DNA of 64,000 bases from Primorskyibacter flagellatus (GTDB lineage: Bacteria; Pseudomonadota; Alphaproteobacteria; Rhodobacterales; Rhodobacteraceae). Positions 1 through 9,361 of the stretch are shown here, in pieces; within the stretch, counting starts at the first letter, position 1; each line of letters opens with the position of its first letter. The stretch spans positions 310,001 through 374,000 of the forward strand of contig NZ_FWYD01000002.1 of NCBI RefSeq assembly GCF_900176485.1, read 5' to 3'. Position numbers and translations under genes: made by a program. The notes under the pieces were generated by a model. It searched no databases, had not been told where the DNA came from, and saw only the letters and a list, made by a program, of their open reading frames with translations.

Positions 1-446
1 AGGACCGAACAATAGCCAAACAAGCGGTGCGACCAGACAAACTTCAGAAAGGCATTGGCGACAAACAACAGAATAACCACCAGTTTGATTTCCCAGAACA
101 CCTCCGGCGCGTTGGTCTGCGTCAGGTTTTCTGCAATGCCGGTCAGCCGTTCCGCATTGCCGATCAGTGCCAGACCGCCCCCGATGGCAATCATGCTGGC
201 CGACGCAAAAAACGCTGTTCCCTGCCGCAGGTTCGAGATGATCTGGGCGTCAAAGACCCGCGGATCCCGAGTTACGAATTGCTTCATCCAGTCACGTCGG
301 TATTCTGCCATGAGAACCGATACAGAGGGCCGCGACGCCGGTGGGTGTTCCGTCAACACACTGATTGACGTCCATGCAAGGAACAGCAGCACGAGAGCCA
401 ATAAATCCAGTGGCGAAAACAGCAAGAAAGGTTCGGTCCAGTCCAT
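1..446 (-). CDS. DUF599 family membrane protein (3' end outside window)
   Basis: The reverse strand from an ATG at 446 stays open to the left edge, giving about 148 residues of an incomplete protein. It begins MDWTEPFLLFSPLDLLALVL, with a first hydrophobic segment at about residues 7-28. A conserved-looking RRDWMKQFVTRDPRVFDAQI block follows, then hydrophobic segments near 75-95 and 120-140. This pattern (a short TM helix, a YRRxWM...R..R..D.qi block, further TM helices) is what I know from the DUF599 family of unknown function. It is divergent from glcD, with about 87 bp between the starts. The function is unknown; the family call rests on recognition of the motif, not on a search. Confidence 0.75.
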   Translation of the reverse strand, partial: MDWTEPFLLFSPLDLLALVLLFLAWTSISVLTEHPPASRPSVSVLMAEYRRDWMKQFVTRDPRVFDAQIISNLRQGTAFFASASMIAIGGGLALIGNAERLTGIAENLTQTNAPEVFWEIKLVVILLFVANAFLKFVWSHRLFGYCSV

Positions 447-533
447 GCTTGCGACCTTAGGTCCCTGTGCTTTGGGTTGCCAGATGGAAAAATTGGTTAT
501 ATTTATTTACCAGCTTCGAAAAGGAGGGACGAC

Positions 534-1982
534 ATGCAGATGCCAGAACCGAATACGTCGATCCTGGCAAGCAAGAACCGGATCGTGGCGCGATTGCAAG
601 AAGTGCTTCCCAAGGCGGCGGTGATCTCAGAAGAATCGGAAACGCGCGCCTATGAATGCGACGCGCTGACCGCCTATCGTTGTCCACCACTGGTGGCTGT
701 GTTGCCTTCGACCACCCAGGAAGTCTCGGCCGTTCTGCGCATCTGCCACGAAGAGGGCGTTCCTGTGGTGCCGCGCGGTTCTGGCACGTCGCTTGCGGGC
801 GGCGCGCTTCCCACAGCGGATTGCGTGATCCTAGGCGTGGCGCGGATGAATGCGGTGCTGGAAACGGATTACGACAACCGTTTCATCCGTGTGCAATCCG
901 GGCGCACCAACCTGTCGGTCACAGGTGCTGTTGAGGAAAACGGGTTCTTCTACGCGCCCGATCCATCGTCGCAACTCGCCTGCGCGATCGCCGGGAATAT
1001 CGCGATGAATTCCGGCGGGGCGCATTGCCTGAAATACGGCGTGACGACGAACAACTTGCTGGGCGCGACGGTCGTGTTGATGGATGGCACGGTGGTGGAC
1101 ATGGGCGGTGCCTACCTGGACGCAGGCGGTCTTGACCTGCTGGGCGTGATCTGCGGCTCTGAAGGCCAGCTGGGGGTGGTGACAGAAGCAACGCTGCGCA
1201 TTCTGCCCAAACCCGAAGGGGCGCGGCCCGTTCTGATGGGCTTTGCCTCGAACGAGGTCGCGGGCGAATGTGTGTCAGACATCATCAAGGCGGGTGTTCT
1301 GCCCGTCGCGATTGAATTCATGGACCGTCCCTGCATTGAGGCATGCGAGGCCTTCGCCCATGCCGGCTATCCGATGTGCGAGGCGCTGCTGATTGTCGAG
1401 GTCGAAGGCTCGCCCGCCGAGATTGACGAACAGCTTGCCCTGATCCTGGAGATCGCGCGGCGGCACGACCCGGTGGAACTGCGCGAAAGCCAGTCCGAGG
1501 ACGAAAGCGCGCGGATCTGGCTGGGCCGCAAATCGGCCTTCGGCGCGATGGGTCAGATCAACGATTATATGTGCCTGGATGGCACGATCCCGGTGACTTC
1601 GCTGCCGTTGGTTCTGCGCCGCATCGGTGAATTGTCGAAGCAATACGGGCTTGGCGTGGCGAATGTGTTTCACGCGGGCGACGGCAACATGCATCCGCTG
1701 ATTCTCTTCGACGCCAACAAGCCCGGCGATCTGGAACTGTGCGAGGCGATGGGTGCCGATATTCTGCGGCTGTGTGTCGAGGTCGGCGGCTGCCTGACCG
1801 GCGAACACGGCGTCGGCATCGAAAAGCGTGATCTGATGGTCGATCAGTTTGATCCCGTGGACATGGAGGCGCAGATGGCGGTGAAGGACGTGTTCGACCC
1901 GGCCTGGCTGCTCAATCCCGCCAAGGTATTTCCGCTGGCCTCCTCCGAGGCGCGACGCGCTACGCGGATGGCGGCAGAGTGA
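534..1982 (+). CDS. glcD: Glycolate oxidase subunit GlcD (FAD-linked)
   Basis: This is the FAD subunit of the membrane-associated glycolate dehydrogenase, which oxidises glycolate to glyoxylate. The protein has 482 residues, typical for GlcD. The FAD-binding type-4 domain contains PRGSGTSLAGGA near residue 80 and the DPSSQLACAIAGNIAMNSGG segment. The C-terminal FAD-oxidase domain has HAGDGNMHP and the LTGEHGVGIEK block. I chose the ATG at 534 because AGGAGG sits at 522-527; an upstream in-frame ATG at 477 lacks a ribosome site and adds non-family sequence. It is followed by glcE and glcF on the same strand, as in the E. coli glcDEF order. No glcC-type GntR regulator is adjacent. Confidence 0.95.
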   Translation: MQMPEPNTSILASKNRIVARLQEVLPKAAVISEESETRAYECDALTAYRCPPLVAVLPSTTQEVSAVLRICHEEGVPVVPRGSGTSLAGGALPTADCVILGVARMNAVLETDYDNRFIRVQSGRTNLSVTGAVEENGFFYAPDPSSQLACAIAGNIAMNSGGAHCLKYGVTTNNLLGATVVLMDGTVVDMGGAYLDAGGLDLLGVICGSEGQLGVVTEATLRILPKPEGARPVLMGFASNEVAGECVSDIIKAGVLPVAIEFMDRPCIEACEAFAHAGYPMCEALLIVEVEGSPAEIDEQLALILEIARRHDPVELRESQSEDESARIWLGRKSAFGAMGQINDYMCLDGTIPVTSLPLVLRRIGELSKQYGLGVANVFHAGDGNMHPLILFDANKPGDLELCEAMGADILRLCVEVGGCLTGEHGVGIEKRDLMVDQFDPVDMEAQMAVKDVFDPAWLLNPAKVFPLASSEARRATRMAAE

Positions 1983-2026
1983 GGGCGGTGTGGTCTTTTC
2001 CCTCCGAAAATCAGGAACCTGTGACA

Positions 2027-3136
2027 ATGCGACCCCAGACAGAGACCGAACTTGCCGAAGTTGTCAGGACGGCACCCGGCCCGCTGGCAATCCGTGGTGG
2101 CGGAACGCGCCCCATTGGCGTTCCGCGTGCGGGCGATGCGCTGTCCTTGGCTGGCCTGACGGGCGTCAGCCTGTACGAACCCGGCGCGCTGACGCTGGTG
2201 GTCAAGGCAGGCACGCCATTGGCCGAGGTCGAGGCGGTGCTGGCCGAAGAAAACCAGCGCCTGCCGTTTGAGCCGATGGACCACCGCGCGTTGTTGGCCA
2301 CGGATGGCGCGCCGACGATCGGCGGTGTGGTCGCGGCCAATGTCTCGGGACCACGCCGCGTGCAGGCGGGGGCGTGCCGCGATTCGATGATCGGGGTGCG
2401 CTATGTCGATGGCATGGGCAACATCATCAAGAATGGTGGCCGCGTGATGAAAAACGTCACGGGCTATGACCTTGTGAAGCTGATGGCCGGCAGTTACGGC
2501 ACGCTGGGCGTGCTGACCGAGGTCGCGTTCAAGGTGCTGCCTGCACCGGGTGCCACGGCGACGATCCGCGCCATCGGGCTTGACGAGGCCACAGCCGTGC
2601 GGGCGATGTCTGCTGCCCTGGGATCACCCTTCGAGGTCAACGGCGCGTCGCACCACAGTGACCGGCACGCAGATCAAGCTGTGACGATCTTGCGGATCGA
2701 GGGGTTCTCGGAGTCAGTCGCTTATCGGGCCAACGCCCTGTCCGAGCTGCTGAAGCCATACGGTGACTGGCAGTTGGCTGACGCGGACTGGTCCAGCATC
2801 CGCGATGTAGCACCGTTTGTCGGCCAGCCGGGCGACGTCTGGCGGCTTTCCATCAAACCCAGCGACGCCCCGGGATTGGTGGCGCAGGCCGCCCCGTTGG
2901 ATGCGCTGTTCGACTGGGGCGGCGGGCTGGTATGGCTGCGCGTGAGCGAAGGCACCGACCTGCGTGCCGATCTGGGGTCGTTCTCGGGCCATGCCACGCT
3001 GATCCGCGCTGCGGGCGAGACAAAGGCGCGGCTGGGAGTGTTCCACCCGGAGCCCGGTCCGCTGGCCAAAATCTCCGCTGGCCTGCGCGCGAAGTTCGAT
3101 CCGCGCGGCATTCTGAACCCCGGACTGATGGGATAA
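2027..3136 (+). CDS. glcE: Glycolate oxidase subunit GlcE
   Basis: Second FAD-binding subunit of glycolate dehydrogenase, 369 residues. The protein resembles the N-terminal FAD-binding half of GlcD: AIRGGGTRP near residue 20, GAPTIGGVVAANVSGPRR near 90 and GRVMKNVTGYDLVKLMAGSYGTLGVLTE near 140-170. The C-terminal part ends in FDPRGILNPGL, the usual family ending. The ATG at 2027 gives MRPQTETELAEVV, the normal N terminus; a longer frame from 1979 overlaps glcD by four bases and has no homology in its extra 16 residues. Four bases separate it from glcF, so co-translation is likely. Confidence 0.93.
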   Translation: MRPQTETELAEVVRTAPGPLAIRGGGTRPIGVPRAGDALSLAGLTGVSLYEPGALTLVVKAGTPLAEVEAVLAEENQRLPFEPMDHRALLATDGAPTIGGVVAANVSGPRRVQAGACRDSMIGVRYVDGMGNIIKNGGRVMKNVTGYDLVKLMAGSYGTLGVLTEVAFKVLPAPGATATIRAIGLDEATAVRAMSAALGSPFEVNGASHHSDRHADQAVTILRIEGFSESVAYRANALSELLKPYGDWQLADADWSSIRDVAPFVGQPGDVWRLSIKPSDAPGLVAQAAPLDALFDWGGGLVWLRVSEGTDLRADLGSFSGHATLIRAAGETKARLGVFHPEPGPLAKISAGLRAKFDPRGILNPGLMG

Positions 3137-3140
3137 CGCG

Positions 3141-4436
3141 ATGCAGACGATGTTCACCCCCGAGCAATTGCAGGACCCCGACACCGCCCGCTCCAACGAG
3201 ATCCTGCGGTCCTGTGTGCATTGCGGGTTCTGCACCGCGACCTGCCCGACCTATCAGGTGCTGGGCGACGAATTGGACAGCCCGCGCGGCCGTATCTACC
3301 TGATCAAGGACATGCTGGAAAACGAGCGTGTGCCGGACGAAAAGACCGTGCGGCATATCGACCGCTGCCTGTCCTGTCTGGCCTGCATGACCACCTGCCC
3401 CTCGGGTGTGCATTACATGCATCTTGTGGATCACGCCCGCGCCTATATCGAGCAGCACTACAAGCGGCCTTGGCACGACCGGGCGCTGCGCTGGACCCTG
3501 GCCAAGATCCTGCCCTATCCGGGGCGTTTCCGTCTGGCGCTGCTTGCCGCAAAAATGGGACGGCCCTTTGCCCGGCTTATCCCGGACCCGCGCTTGCAAG
3601 CGATGCTGAAGATGGCACCGAAACAGATCCCGCCGGTCAGCCGTAACGACGACCCCCAGAGTTTTGCACCGACCGTTGCGCGCAAAATGCGCGTGGCTCT
3701 GATGACCGGGTGCGCTCAGAAGGCGCTGAACACAGATATCAATGACGCTACCATCCGCCTACTGCGGCGGCTGGGTTGTGAGGTTGTTGTCGCCAAGGGT
3801 GCGGGCTGTTGCGGTGCGCTGACCCATCACATGGGCCGCGAGGAAGAGGCGCACGGCTCTGCCGCCGCGAATATCCGCGCCTGGATACATGAAATGGACG
3901 GCGCCGGGCTGGACGCGATCGTCATCAACACCTCGGGCTGCGGAACGACTGTGAAGGATTACGGGCATATGTTCCGAAATGGCCCCTTGGCGGAAGATGC
4001 CGCGCGCATCTCTGGGATCGCCATGGATGTCAGCGAGCTTTTGATGAAGCTGGACATGCCCGAGGGCGATGCAAAGGACGTGACCGTCGCCTATCACGCG
4101 GCCTGCTCTTTGCAACACGGCCAAAAGATCAAGACGCACCCGAAGACGCTGCTGAAGAAGGCTGGGTTTCGGGTGGCAGAGCCAGCGGATTCGCATCTTT
4201 GCTGCGGCTCTGCGGGTACATATAACCTTATGCAGCCAGAGATTTCGGGACAGTTGAAGACCCGCAAGGTCGAGACTTTGGAAAAGTTGGCACCTGACAT
4301 CATCGCCGCCGGCAATATTGGCTGCATGATGCAGATCGGGTCAGGCACCGGCGTGCCGGTTGTGCATACGGTGGAGCTTTTGGACTGGGCGACCGGCGGA
4401 CCGAAACCGAGCGCGCTAAGAAGCGAACATTCCTAA
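3141..4436 (+). CDS. glcF: Glycolate oxidase iron-sulfur subunit GlcF
   Basis: Iron-sulfur subunit that carries electrons from the flavin subunits to the membrane quinone pool. The 431-residue protein has two 4Fe-4S motifs, CVHCGFCTATCP (about residues 24-35) and CLSCLACMTTCP (about 77-88). Two CCG-type domains follow, visible as GAGCCGALTHH near 220 and CCGSAGTYNLMQPE near 355. All ligand cysteines of both clusters are present. It is the last gene of glcDEF and is followed by a hairpin at 4494-4520 facing the convergent permease gene. Confidence 0.95.
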   Translation: MQTMFTPEQLQDPDTARSNEILRSCVHCGFCTATCPTYQVLGDELDSPRGRIYLIKDMLENERVPDEKTVRHIDRCLSCLACMTTCPSGVHYMHLVDHARAYIEQHYKRPWHDRALRWTLAKILPYPGRFRLALLAAKMGRPFARLIPDPRLQAMLKMAPKQIPPVSRNDDPQSFAPTVARKMRVALMTGCAQKALNTDINDATIRLLRRLGCEVVVAKGAGCCGALTHHMGREEEAHGSAAANIRAWIHEMDGAGLDAIVINTSGCGTTVKDYGHMFRNGPLAEDAARISGIAMDVSELLMKLDMPEGDAKDVTVAYHAACSLQHGQKIKTHPKTLLKKAGFRVAEPADSHLCCGSAGTYNLMQPEISGQLKTRKVETLEKLAPDIIAAGNIGCMMQIGSGTGVPVVHTVELLDWATGGPKPSALRSEHS

Positions 4437-4493
4437 CTTACCTGTTAGCTCCATGTAAACACGGTTCAAAGTCGGGACGTTTCTTGTTGAGGT

Positions 4494-4520
4494 ACCTCAT
4501 CGCTCTGCGAGCGATGAGGT
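4494..4520. terminator. Hairpin between convergent glcF and the NCS2 permease gene
   Basis: A perfect 12-bp inverted repeat (ACCTCATCGCTC at 4494-4505 and its complement at 4509-4520) has a 3-nt loop. It lies between the convergent ends of glcF and the permease gene. No clear T run follows on either strand, so it may act as a bidirectional transcript end or stabiliser rather than a classical terminator. Confidence 0.6.
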
Positions 4521-4534
4521 AGTTCGTAGAGCAG

Positions 4535-5974
4535 TTATTTCCCGCCAAGCGATCCTTCACCATGACCGGACCAGCCGCCGGAGACCTCTTCGGTCGATTC
4601 GTCAGACAGCTCTTCCGGCAAGATCAGGTTCAGGACGATGGCGATCAGCGCCGCCGGAAGCAGGCCGGATGTCATCAGGATCCGCAAAGTGTCCGGCAGA
4701 TACTGAACCGCTTTCGGATCGAGTTGCAGACCCAGGCCGACAGACAGGGCAATCGCAAAGATCACCATGTTGCGACGGTTCCAATTCACGTCCGACAGCA
4801 TCGAGATGCCCGCAGCGACAACCATCCCGAACATCACGACAACACCGCCGCCGAGAACCTCGATCGGAACCGTGCGAATAACCGCCCCAACCTTGGGGAT
4901 CAGGCCGCAGATGATCAGAAAAATCGCGCCGATGGTCACGACATGGCGGCTCATGACGCCGGTCATGGCGATCAGACCGACGTTTTGGCTGAACGACGTA
5001 TTGGGAAAACCTCCAAAGACACCGGCCACCGCAGAGCCGACACCGTCAGCATAGGTCGCACCCGTGATTTCCTCTTCGGTCGCTTCCCGACCGGCACCGC
5101 CCTTGGTGATGCCCGAAACGTCACCCACGGTTTCGACCGCCGACACGAACGCCATCAGGCAGAACCCGACAATCGCGGCAAAGCTCATCTCGAAGCCGTA
5201 TTTGAACGGTATTGGAAGTGCTACCGGCGCTGCACGCTCCCAGCTTTGCGCGATCCCTTCAAACGTGACCATCCCCATCGCCATGGCGTAGAAATAGCCA
5301 ACGATGATGCCGATGACGACCGCCGAGACAGCCAGCATGCCCTTGGCATAGAACTTGAGCGCCAGTGTCACGAAGACCACGACCAAAGCCGCCGACCAGT
5401 TCAGCAAAGAGCCATATTCCGGCAGATCGGCCGCCTTGGCAGGCACGCCCCCCGCAGAATATTCGATACCGACCTTGACCAGAGCCAAACCGATCATGGT
5501 GACCACAAGGCCTGTGACCAGCGGTGGCAGGGCAAAGCGGATCTTGCCGATGAACGTCGCAATGAAGGTGTGGAACAGGCCGCCAATGACGACACCGCCG
5601 AACAGGGCGGGCAGTGCCTCGACACCCTTGCCTGCAACCAGTGGAATCATGATCGGGATAAATGCAAACGACGTGCCTTGCACGATGGGCAGACGCGCGC
5701 CGACCGGTCCCATGCCGATGGTCTGAAACAGCGTGGCGACCCCTGCAAACAACATCGACATCTGGATCAGATAGGTCATGTCGGGAAAGCCCTGCGCGCC
5801 GGCGTCAGAGCCAAAGCCGAAACCAGCGGCACCTGCGATGATGATCGCCGGCGTCACGTTCGAGACGAACATGGCCAAAACGTGCTGGATGCCCAGCGGA
5901 ATGGCGCGGTGAAGCGCCGGCGTGTAATTCGGATCCCGAAGCTGTTCCGGCGTCCCTATGGATGTGTCTGCCAT
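4535..5974 (-). CDS. NCS2-family nucleobase (urate/xanthine) permease
   Basis: Nucleobase:cation symporter-2 family membrane transporter, 479 residues with roughly 12-14 hydrophobic segments. The N-terminal signature IPLGIQHVLAMF and the central PxxxGxVxxTMIGLALVKVG region fit the xanthine/uric acid branch. Its position downstream of allA and the allantoinase fusion makes urate or xanthine the likely substrate; substrate choice is inference. I chose the ATG at 5974 because GGGGAG stands ten bases upstream. An alternative ATG at 6034 overlaps the allA stop by four bases (ATGA) and would add 20 polar residues. Either start implies one operon with allA and the fusion gene. Confidence 0.88.
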   Translation of the reverse strand: MADTSIGTPEQLRDPNYTPALHRAIPLGIQHVLAMFVSNVTPAIIIAGAAGFGFGSDAGAQGFPDMTYLIQMSMLFAGVATLFQTIGMGPVGARLPIVQGTSFAFIPIMIPLVAGKGVEALPALFGGVVIGGLFHTFIATFIGKIRFALPPLVTGLVVTMIGLALVKVGIEYSAGGVPAKAADLPEYGSLLNWSAALVVVFVTLALKFYAKGMLAVSAVVIGIIVGYFYAMAMGMVTFEGIAQSWERAAPVALPIPFKYGFEMSFAAIVGFCLMAFVSAVETVGDVSGITKGGAGREATEEEITGATYADGVGSAVAGVFGGFPNTSFSQNVGLIAMTGVMSRHVVTIGAIFLIICGLIPKVGAVIRTVPIEVLGGGVVVMFGMVVAAGISMLSDVNWNRRNMVIFAIALSVGLGLQLDPKAVQYLPDTLRILMTSGLLPAALIAIVLNLILPEELSDESTEEVSGGWSGHGEGSLGGK

Positions 5975-6030
5975 TATGTATTTACTCCCCTGAGAGTTGT
6001 TCGGCGCTGGCTTTCTGCCAACCGCCTTTG

Positions 6031-6516
6031 TCATTCTTCGATGATGAATTCCTCTTTGAACCAGTGCTCTTCAAGATTTGCTCCGTCACCGATACGGTCG
6101 ATGACCGCGAACAGTCCCGGTTCGGACAAGGGTGTCAGAACGCCATGCCATGTGCTTTTGTGAAAATTGATCGCTTGTCCCGGTGCCGTCAGAAAAGCTC
6201 TGGGGTCTTTGGGAACGCCGTCCTCGTCCCGTGCGACAACCACCAGAAAGGGATCGGCGGACATCGGCACGAAGGCCTGACTGCCTAGCGGGTGCCGTTC
6301 GACCAGTTGAAGTGGCAAGGGCAAGCTTTCCTTCTTGCCTTTGAAAATGCTGATCCCGGCGCGCCCATCAGAAAAATCAAGCAGGGCCTTGTCGTGGAAC
6401 CGTCCACATTTGCCCTGGTTGATCATTTTATCCGGGCTGCCCGACGCGTCCAGCAGATCGCCATAAGGGGCGAATGCCTCGGCGGTGAGCGGAGCGGCTT
6501 TGATACGGTGTGTCAT
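6031..6516 (-). CDS. allA: Ureidoglycolate lyase
   Basis: Splits ureidoglycolate into glyoxylate and urea, the last carbon-releasing step of allantoin breakdown. The 161-residue protein has the normal AllA length. It shows the family landmarks: PLTAEAFAPYGD at the start, RFHDKALLDF, LVERHPLGSQAFVPM near 75-90, and INFHKSTWHGVLTPL near 118-132. It overlaps the upstream fusion gene by ATGA at 6513-6516 and overlaps or nearly abuts the permease start, so the three genes are probably translated in series. The glyoxylate produced is also the product of GlcDEF encoded next door. Confidence 0.93.
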   Translation of the reverse strand: MTHRIKAAPLTAEAFAPYGDLLDASGSPDKMINQGKCGRFHDKALLDFSDGRAGISIFKGKKESLPLPLQLVERHPLGSQAFVPMSADPFLVVVARDEDGVPKDPRAFLTAPGQAINFHKSTWHGVLTPLSEPGLFAVIDRIGDGANLEEHWFKEEFIIEE

Positions 6517-7925
6517 TTTCCCAACTTCTCCTGCAAGCGAAGCTCGGCGATGCGTTCAACCTGACGGCAGGCCTCGGCAAACTCGGTAGCGCGGTCGTTA
6601 TCGATCCGGCGACGGAACGCCTCGATGATCGACGCCTTGGTGTTGTCGCGCACGGCGATGATGAACGGAAAGCCGAATTTTCCTGTATAGGTCTCGTTCA
6701 TCTCGGTCAGCGTGGCGCGTTCTTCGTCGGTCAGAGAATCCAGCCCGACAGAGGCTTGCTCGGCCGTGGATTCTGCTGTCAGACGCTTGGCTTCTGCCAG
6801 CTTGCCCGCCAGATCCGGGTGCGCTGTCAACACGCCAAGCCGCTTGTCTTCGGGCGCGCTGCGGAACACCCGCGCCAGCAATTGATGCACACCTGCGGCG
6901 GTGTCATGGGTCTGGCCGAACTCAAGCTCATAGGCACCTTCTGCGATCCATGGGCTGTGTTCGAAGATGCCACCGAATTCCGCGACGAATGTCTCGCGGT
7001 CCATGTCGGAGGGGCGGGTACGGTGCATTGGCGGATTCTCCTTTGCCCAATGTTCGGCAATCTCCAGACGAGTCGCGAACCAGACGCCTTCGTGCGATTT
7101 GAAATGTTCGAGAGCACGCCGCAAAGCGGCAGCGCGGCCGGGACGTCCGATCAGACGGCAATGCAGGCCGATCGACAGCATTTTGGGTGCGCCGGCACAG
7201 CCTTCTTCGTAAAGGACATCGAAACTGTCCTTGAGATAGGTTTCGAACTGATCCCCGGACGTGAAACCTGCCTGAATGGCGAAACGCATGTCGTTGCAAT
7301 CCATCGTGTAGGGCACGATCAACTGGTCGCGCCCGTCGAATTGCATCCAGTAAGGCAGATCATCGGCATAGCTGTCCGCAACATAGGCGAATTGACCGAC
7401 TTCCGCCGCAAGCCGGACGGTGTTGTTGGAACAGCGGCCCGTATACCAGCCGCGAGGTGCCTCACCCGTAACTTCGGTGTGCAGGCGGATGGCCTCGGCA
7501 ATCGTTTCGCGCTCTTCTTCTTCGGACATATCCTTATGTTCGATCCATTTCAGGCCGTGGCTGGCGATTTCCCAGCCCGAAGCCTTCATGGCTGCCACCT
7601 GTTCCGGCGCGCGGGCCAGGGCAGAGGTTACGCCGTATACGGTGATCGGCAGGTCGCTCAGCATACGGTGGATACGCCAGAAGCCGGCACGCGATCCGTA
7701 TTCGTAGATCGTCTCCATGTTCCAGTGGCGCTGTCCGGGCCAGGGCTGCGCACCGGTTATTTCCGACAGGAATGCCTCTGATGCCGCATCGCCATGCAGA
7801 ATGTTGTTCTCGCCGCCCTCTTCATAGTTCAGAACGATCTGTACGGCGATCTTTGCGCCGTTGGGCCAGTTTGCGGCAGGCGGCGTCGCGCCATAGCCTG
7901 TCATGTCGCGTGGATATTGTGTCAC
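6513..7925 (-). CDS. puuE: Bifunctional allantoinase (PuuE) / OHCU decarboxylase (UraD) fusion
   Basis: One 470-residue protein carries two urate-pathway enzymes. Residues about 1-300 are a PuuE-type allantoinase of the polysaccharide-deacetylase fold (YPRDMTGYG, NYEEGGEN, WEIASHGLKWIEH, RGWYTGRCSNNT). Residues about 310-468 are OHCU decarboxylase, with AHPDLAGKLAEA holding the catalytic-type His, then AEQASVGLDSL and NETYTGKFGFPFI. The fused enzyme would decarboxylate OHCU to S-allantoin and then open the ring to allantoate. I chose a GTG start at 7925 because AGGAGGG lies at 7932-7938; a longer frame from 7970 has no support. It is the first gene of an operon with allA and the permease. Confidence 0.93.
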   Translation of the reverse strand: MTQYPRDMTGYGATPPAANWPNGAKIAVQIVLNYEEGGENNILHGDAASEAFLSEITGAQPWPGQRHWNMETIYEYGSRAGFWRIHRMLSDLPITVYGVTSALARAPEQVAAMKASGWEIASHGLKWIEHKDMSEEEERETIAEAIRLHTEVTGEAPRGWYTGRCSNNTVRLAAEVGQFAYVADSYADDLPYWMQFDGRDQLIVPYTMDCNDMRFAIQAGFTSGDQFETYLKDSFDVLYEEGCAGAPKMLSIGLHCRLIGRPGRAAALRRALEHFKSHEGVWFATRLEIAEHWAKENPPMHRTRPSDMDRETFVAEFGGIFEHSPWIAEGAYELEFGQTHDTAAGVHQLLARVFRSAPEDKRLGVLTAHPDLAGKLAEAKRLTAESTAEQASVGLDSLTDEERATLTEMNETYTGKFGFPFIIAVRDNTKASIIEAFRRRIDNDRATEFAEACRQVERIAELRLQEKLGK

Positions 7926-7950
7926 TACTTGCCCTCCTTGGTGATGTACT

Positions 7951-7969
7951 TGTAGATCAGAACAATACA
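7951..7969. promoter_or_regulatory. Candidate LysR operator between the fusion gene and uraH
   Basis: TGTA-N11-TACA inverted repeat in the 141-bp divergent interval. The GTA-N11-TAC core matches the stronger dyad at 9362-9382 in the LysR/puuD interval. The arms are short (4 bp), so the call depends on the paired occurrence. Confidence 0.4.
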
Positions 7970-8066
7970 TTTGTTTTTCAAAAAAAATACGAAGCAGTGT
8001 TCAGTGCCACGGGGTTTGTGAAAAATCGTCGCTTTTGCCAGAATGTACAAAACAAAGGAGCGTTTC

Positions 8067-8420
8067 ATGTCCGGATATCTGACCACCCATGTCCTTGACA
8101 CGGCCCGAGGCTGCCCGGCTGAAGGGATGAAGATCGACCTGTTTCGTCTTGTCGGGCCAGATCGCGAGTTGCTGAAAACCGTCGTTACCAATGACGATGG
8201 CCGGACGGACGCGCAAATCCTGCCAAGCGCAGAGTTCGAGACCGGGGTCTACGAACTGGTGTTTCATGCTGGCGAATACCTCGACCGGACAGGCACACCA
8301 CCCGAAGAGCCCAGGTTTCTGGACGTGATCCCAATTCGGTTCGGAATGTCCGAAGCACAGCATTATCATGTTCCACTGCTGCTCTCGCCCTTCAGCTATG
8401 CGACCTATCGCGGCAGTTGA
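8067..8420 (+). CDS. uraH: 5-hydroxyisourate hydrolase
   Basis: Transthyretin-like hydrolase that converts 5-hydroxyisourate, the PuuD product, to OHCU. The 117-residue protein has both family signatures: the N-terminal [14 protein letters not shown] and the C-terminal tetrapeptide YRGS, which separates HIU hydrolases from true transthyretins. The ATG at 8067 has AAGGAG at 8055-8060. It is transcribed away from the allantoinase fusion. Its 3' end overlaps the end of the LysR gene by 16 bases, so the two are convergent. Confidence 0.96.
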   Translation: MSGYLTTHVLDTARGCPAEGMKIDLFRLVGPDRELLKTVVTNDDGRTDAQILPSAEFETGVYELVFHAGEYLDRTGTPPEEPRFLDVIPIRFGMSEAQHYHVPLLLSPFSYATYRGS

Positions 8421-9337
8421 TCAGGGAGTTTCGTATGCTTGATCGCATCGCCGATGCGGTCGGATATGAATTCCATGAACAGGCGGGTCTTTGGGTCCTG
8501 ATGACGCCGATGTGTGAAAAGACACGCCATCTGAATAGGTTCGGGCGGCGTTTCCTCACCTACCACGATCAAAGCACCTGATTTTAAATAATCTGCCACT
8601 TCAAAGACGGGCTTCAGTGTTATGCCATGACCGGCAAGCGCCCAATCGACAAGGATGTCGCCGTCATCACATTCGTACCGTCCGGACGCTCTGAACCGTT
8701 TCGGTCCGGCCTCGGTCATCAGGGGCCATTGGAACTCCGTTGCGCCGGGAAAGCGAAGGTTGAGACATTCGTGCTTGCCGTTGACGATCTCGTCGCCGGA
8801 ACGGGGATGCCCGCGTTTGTGAACATAATCCGGGGATGCACAAAGCACCCGCTGCACATCGGCAATCTTCTTGATCCGCAGATTGCTGTCCTCGGGCTGG
8901 CCAAGAAAATAAGCAAGATCCAGTCCTTCGGTCGTCAGATCGACTTTGCGGTCTGTCAATCTCAGGCGTAAACTGACATCCGGATACTCTGCCAGAAATG
9001 CTGGCACCTGAGGGGCGATCAGGCGTCGCCCAACCCCAAGGGGTGCCGCGACATATAGCGATCCTTTCGGACGATCCGTGATCTCGATCACTTGCGCCTC
9101 GGCTGCTTCCACTGATTCCAGCACTTCGCACGCACCGCGGTAAAACGCCTTGCCTTGTTCTGTCGCGTTCAGATTGCGAGTGGTCCGCTGAAACAGTCGA
9201 ACGCCAAGATACTCTTCAAGCTGGGAAATCCGCGACGAGGTGACCGCCGGGGAAATTCTCAGGTCCCGCCCAGCCGCAGACATGCTGCCCAGCTCATAGA
9301 CGCGCACAAAGGTTCGGATGTTATCAAGGTAAGACAT
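8405..9337 (-). CDS. LysR-family regulator of the urate cluster (inferred)
   Basis: 310-residue LysR-type transcription factor. The N-terminal winged helix (residues about 3-60) reads [20 protein letters not shown]...[20 protein letters not shown]. The remainder is the effector-binding domain. The frame stays open upstream to 9880, but that extension is antisense to puuD, so the ATG at 9337 is the real start. It is divergent from puuD, and a perfect dyad lies between them. Genes for urate oxidation lie on both sides, so it most likely responds to urate or a pathway intermediate; the ligand is inferred. Confidence 0.92.
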   Translation of the reverse strand: MSYLDNIRTFVRVYELGSMSAAGRDLRISPAVTSSRISQLEEYLGVRLFQRTTRNLNATEQGKAFYRGACEVLESVEAAEAQVIEITDRPKGSLYVAAPLGVGRRLIAPQVPAFLAEYPDVSLRLRLTDRKVDLTTEGLDLAYFLGQPEDSNLRIKKIADVQRVLCASPDYVHKRGHPRSGDEIVNGKHECLNLRFPGATEFQWPLMTEAGPKRFRASGRYECDDGDILVDWALAGHGITLKPVFEVADYLKSGALIVVGEETPPEPIQMACLFTHRRHQDPKTRLFMEFISDRIGDAIKHTKLPDQLPR

Positions 9338-9361
9338 TATTCTGCTTTTTTTGATGCAGCT

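Noticed and set aside
498-512. TGGT-N11-ACCA dyad before glcD as a third copy of the urate LysR operator
   Set aside because: The arms are only 4 bp and the core spacing differs by two bases from the puuD site, so it does not fit the same motif.
4562-6163. 533-codon open frame antisense to the NCS2 permease
   Set aside because: It mirrors a well-conserved permease and allA. The composition is rich in Arg, His and Asp, as expected from the opposite strand of high-GC coding DNA, with no family motif.
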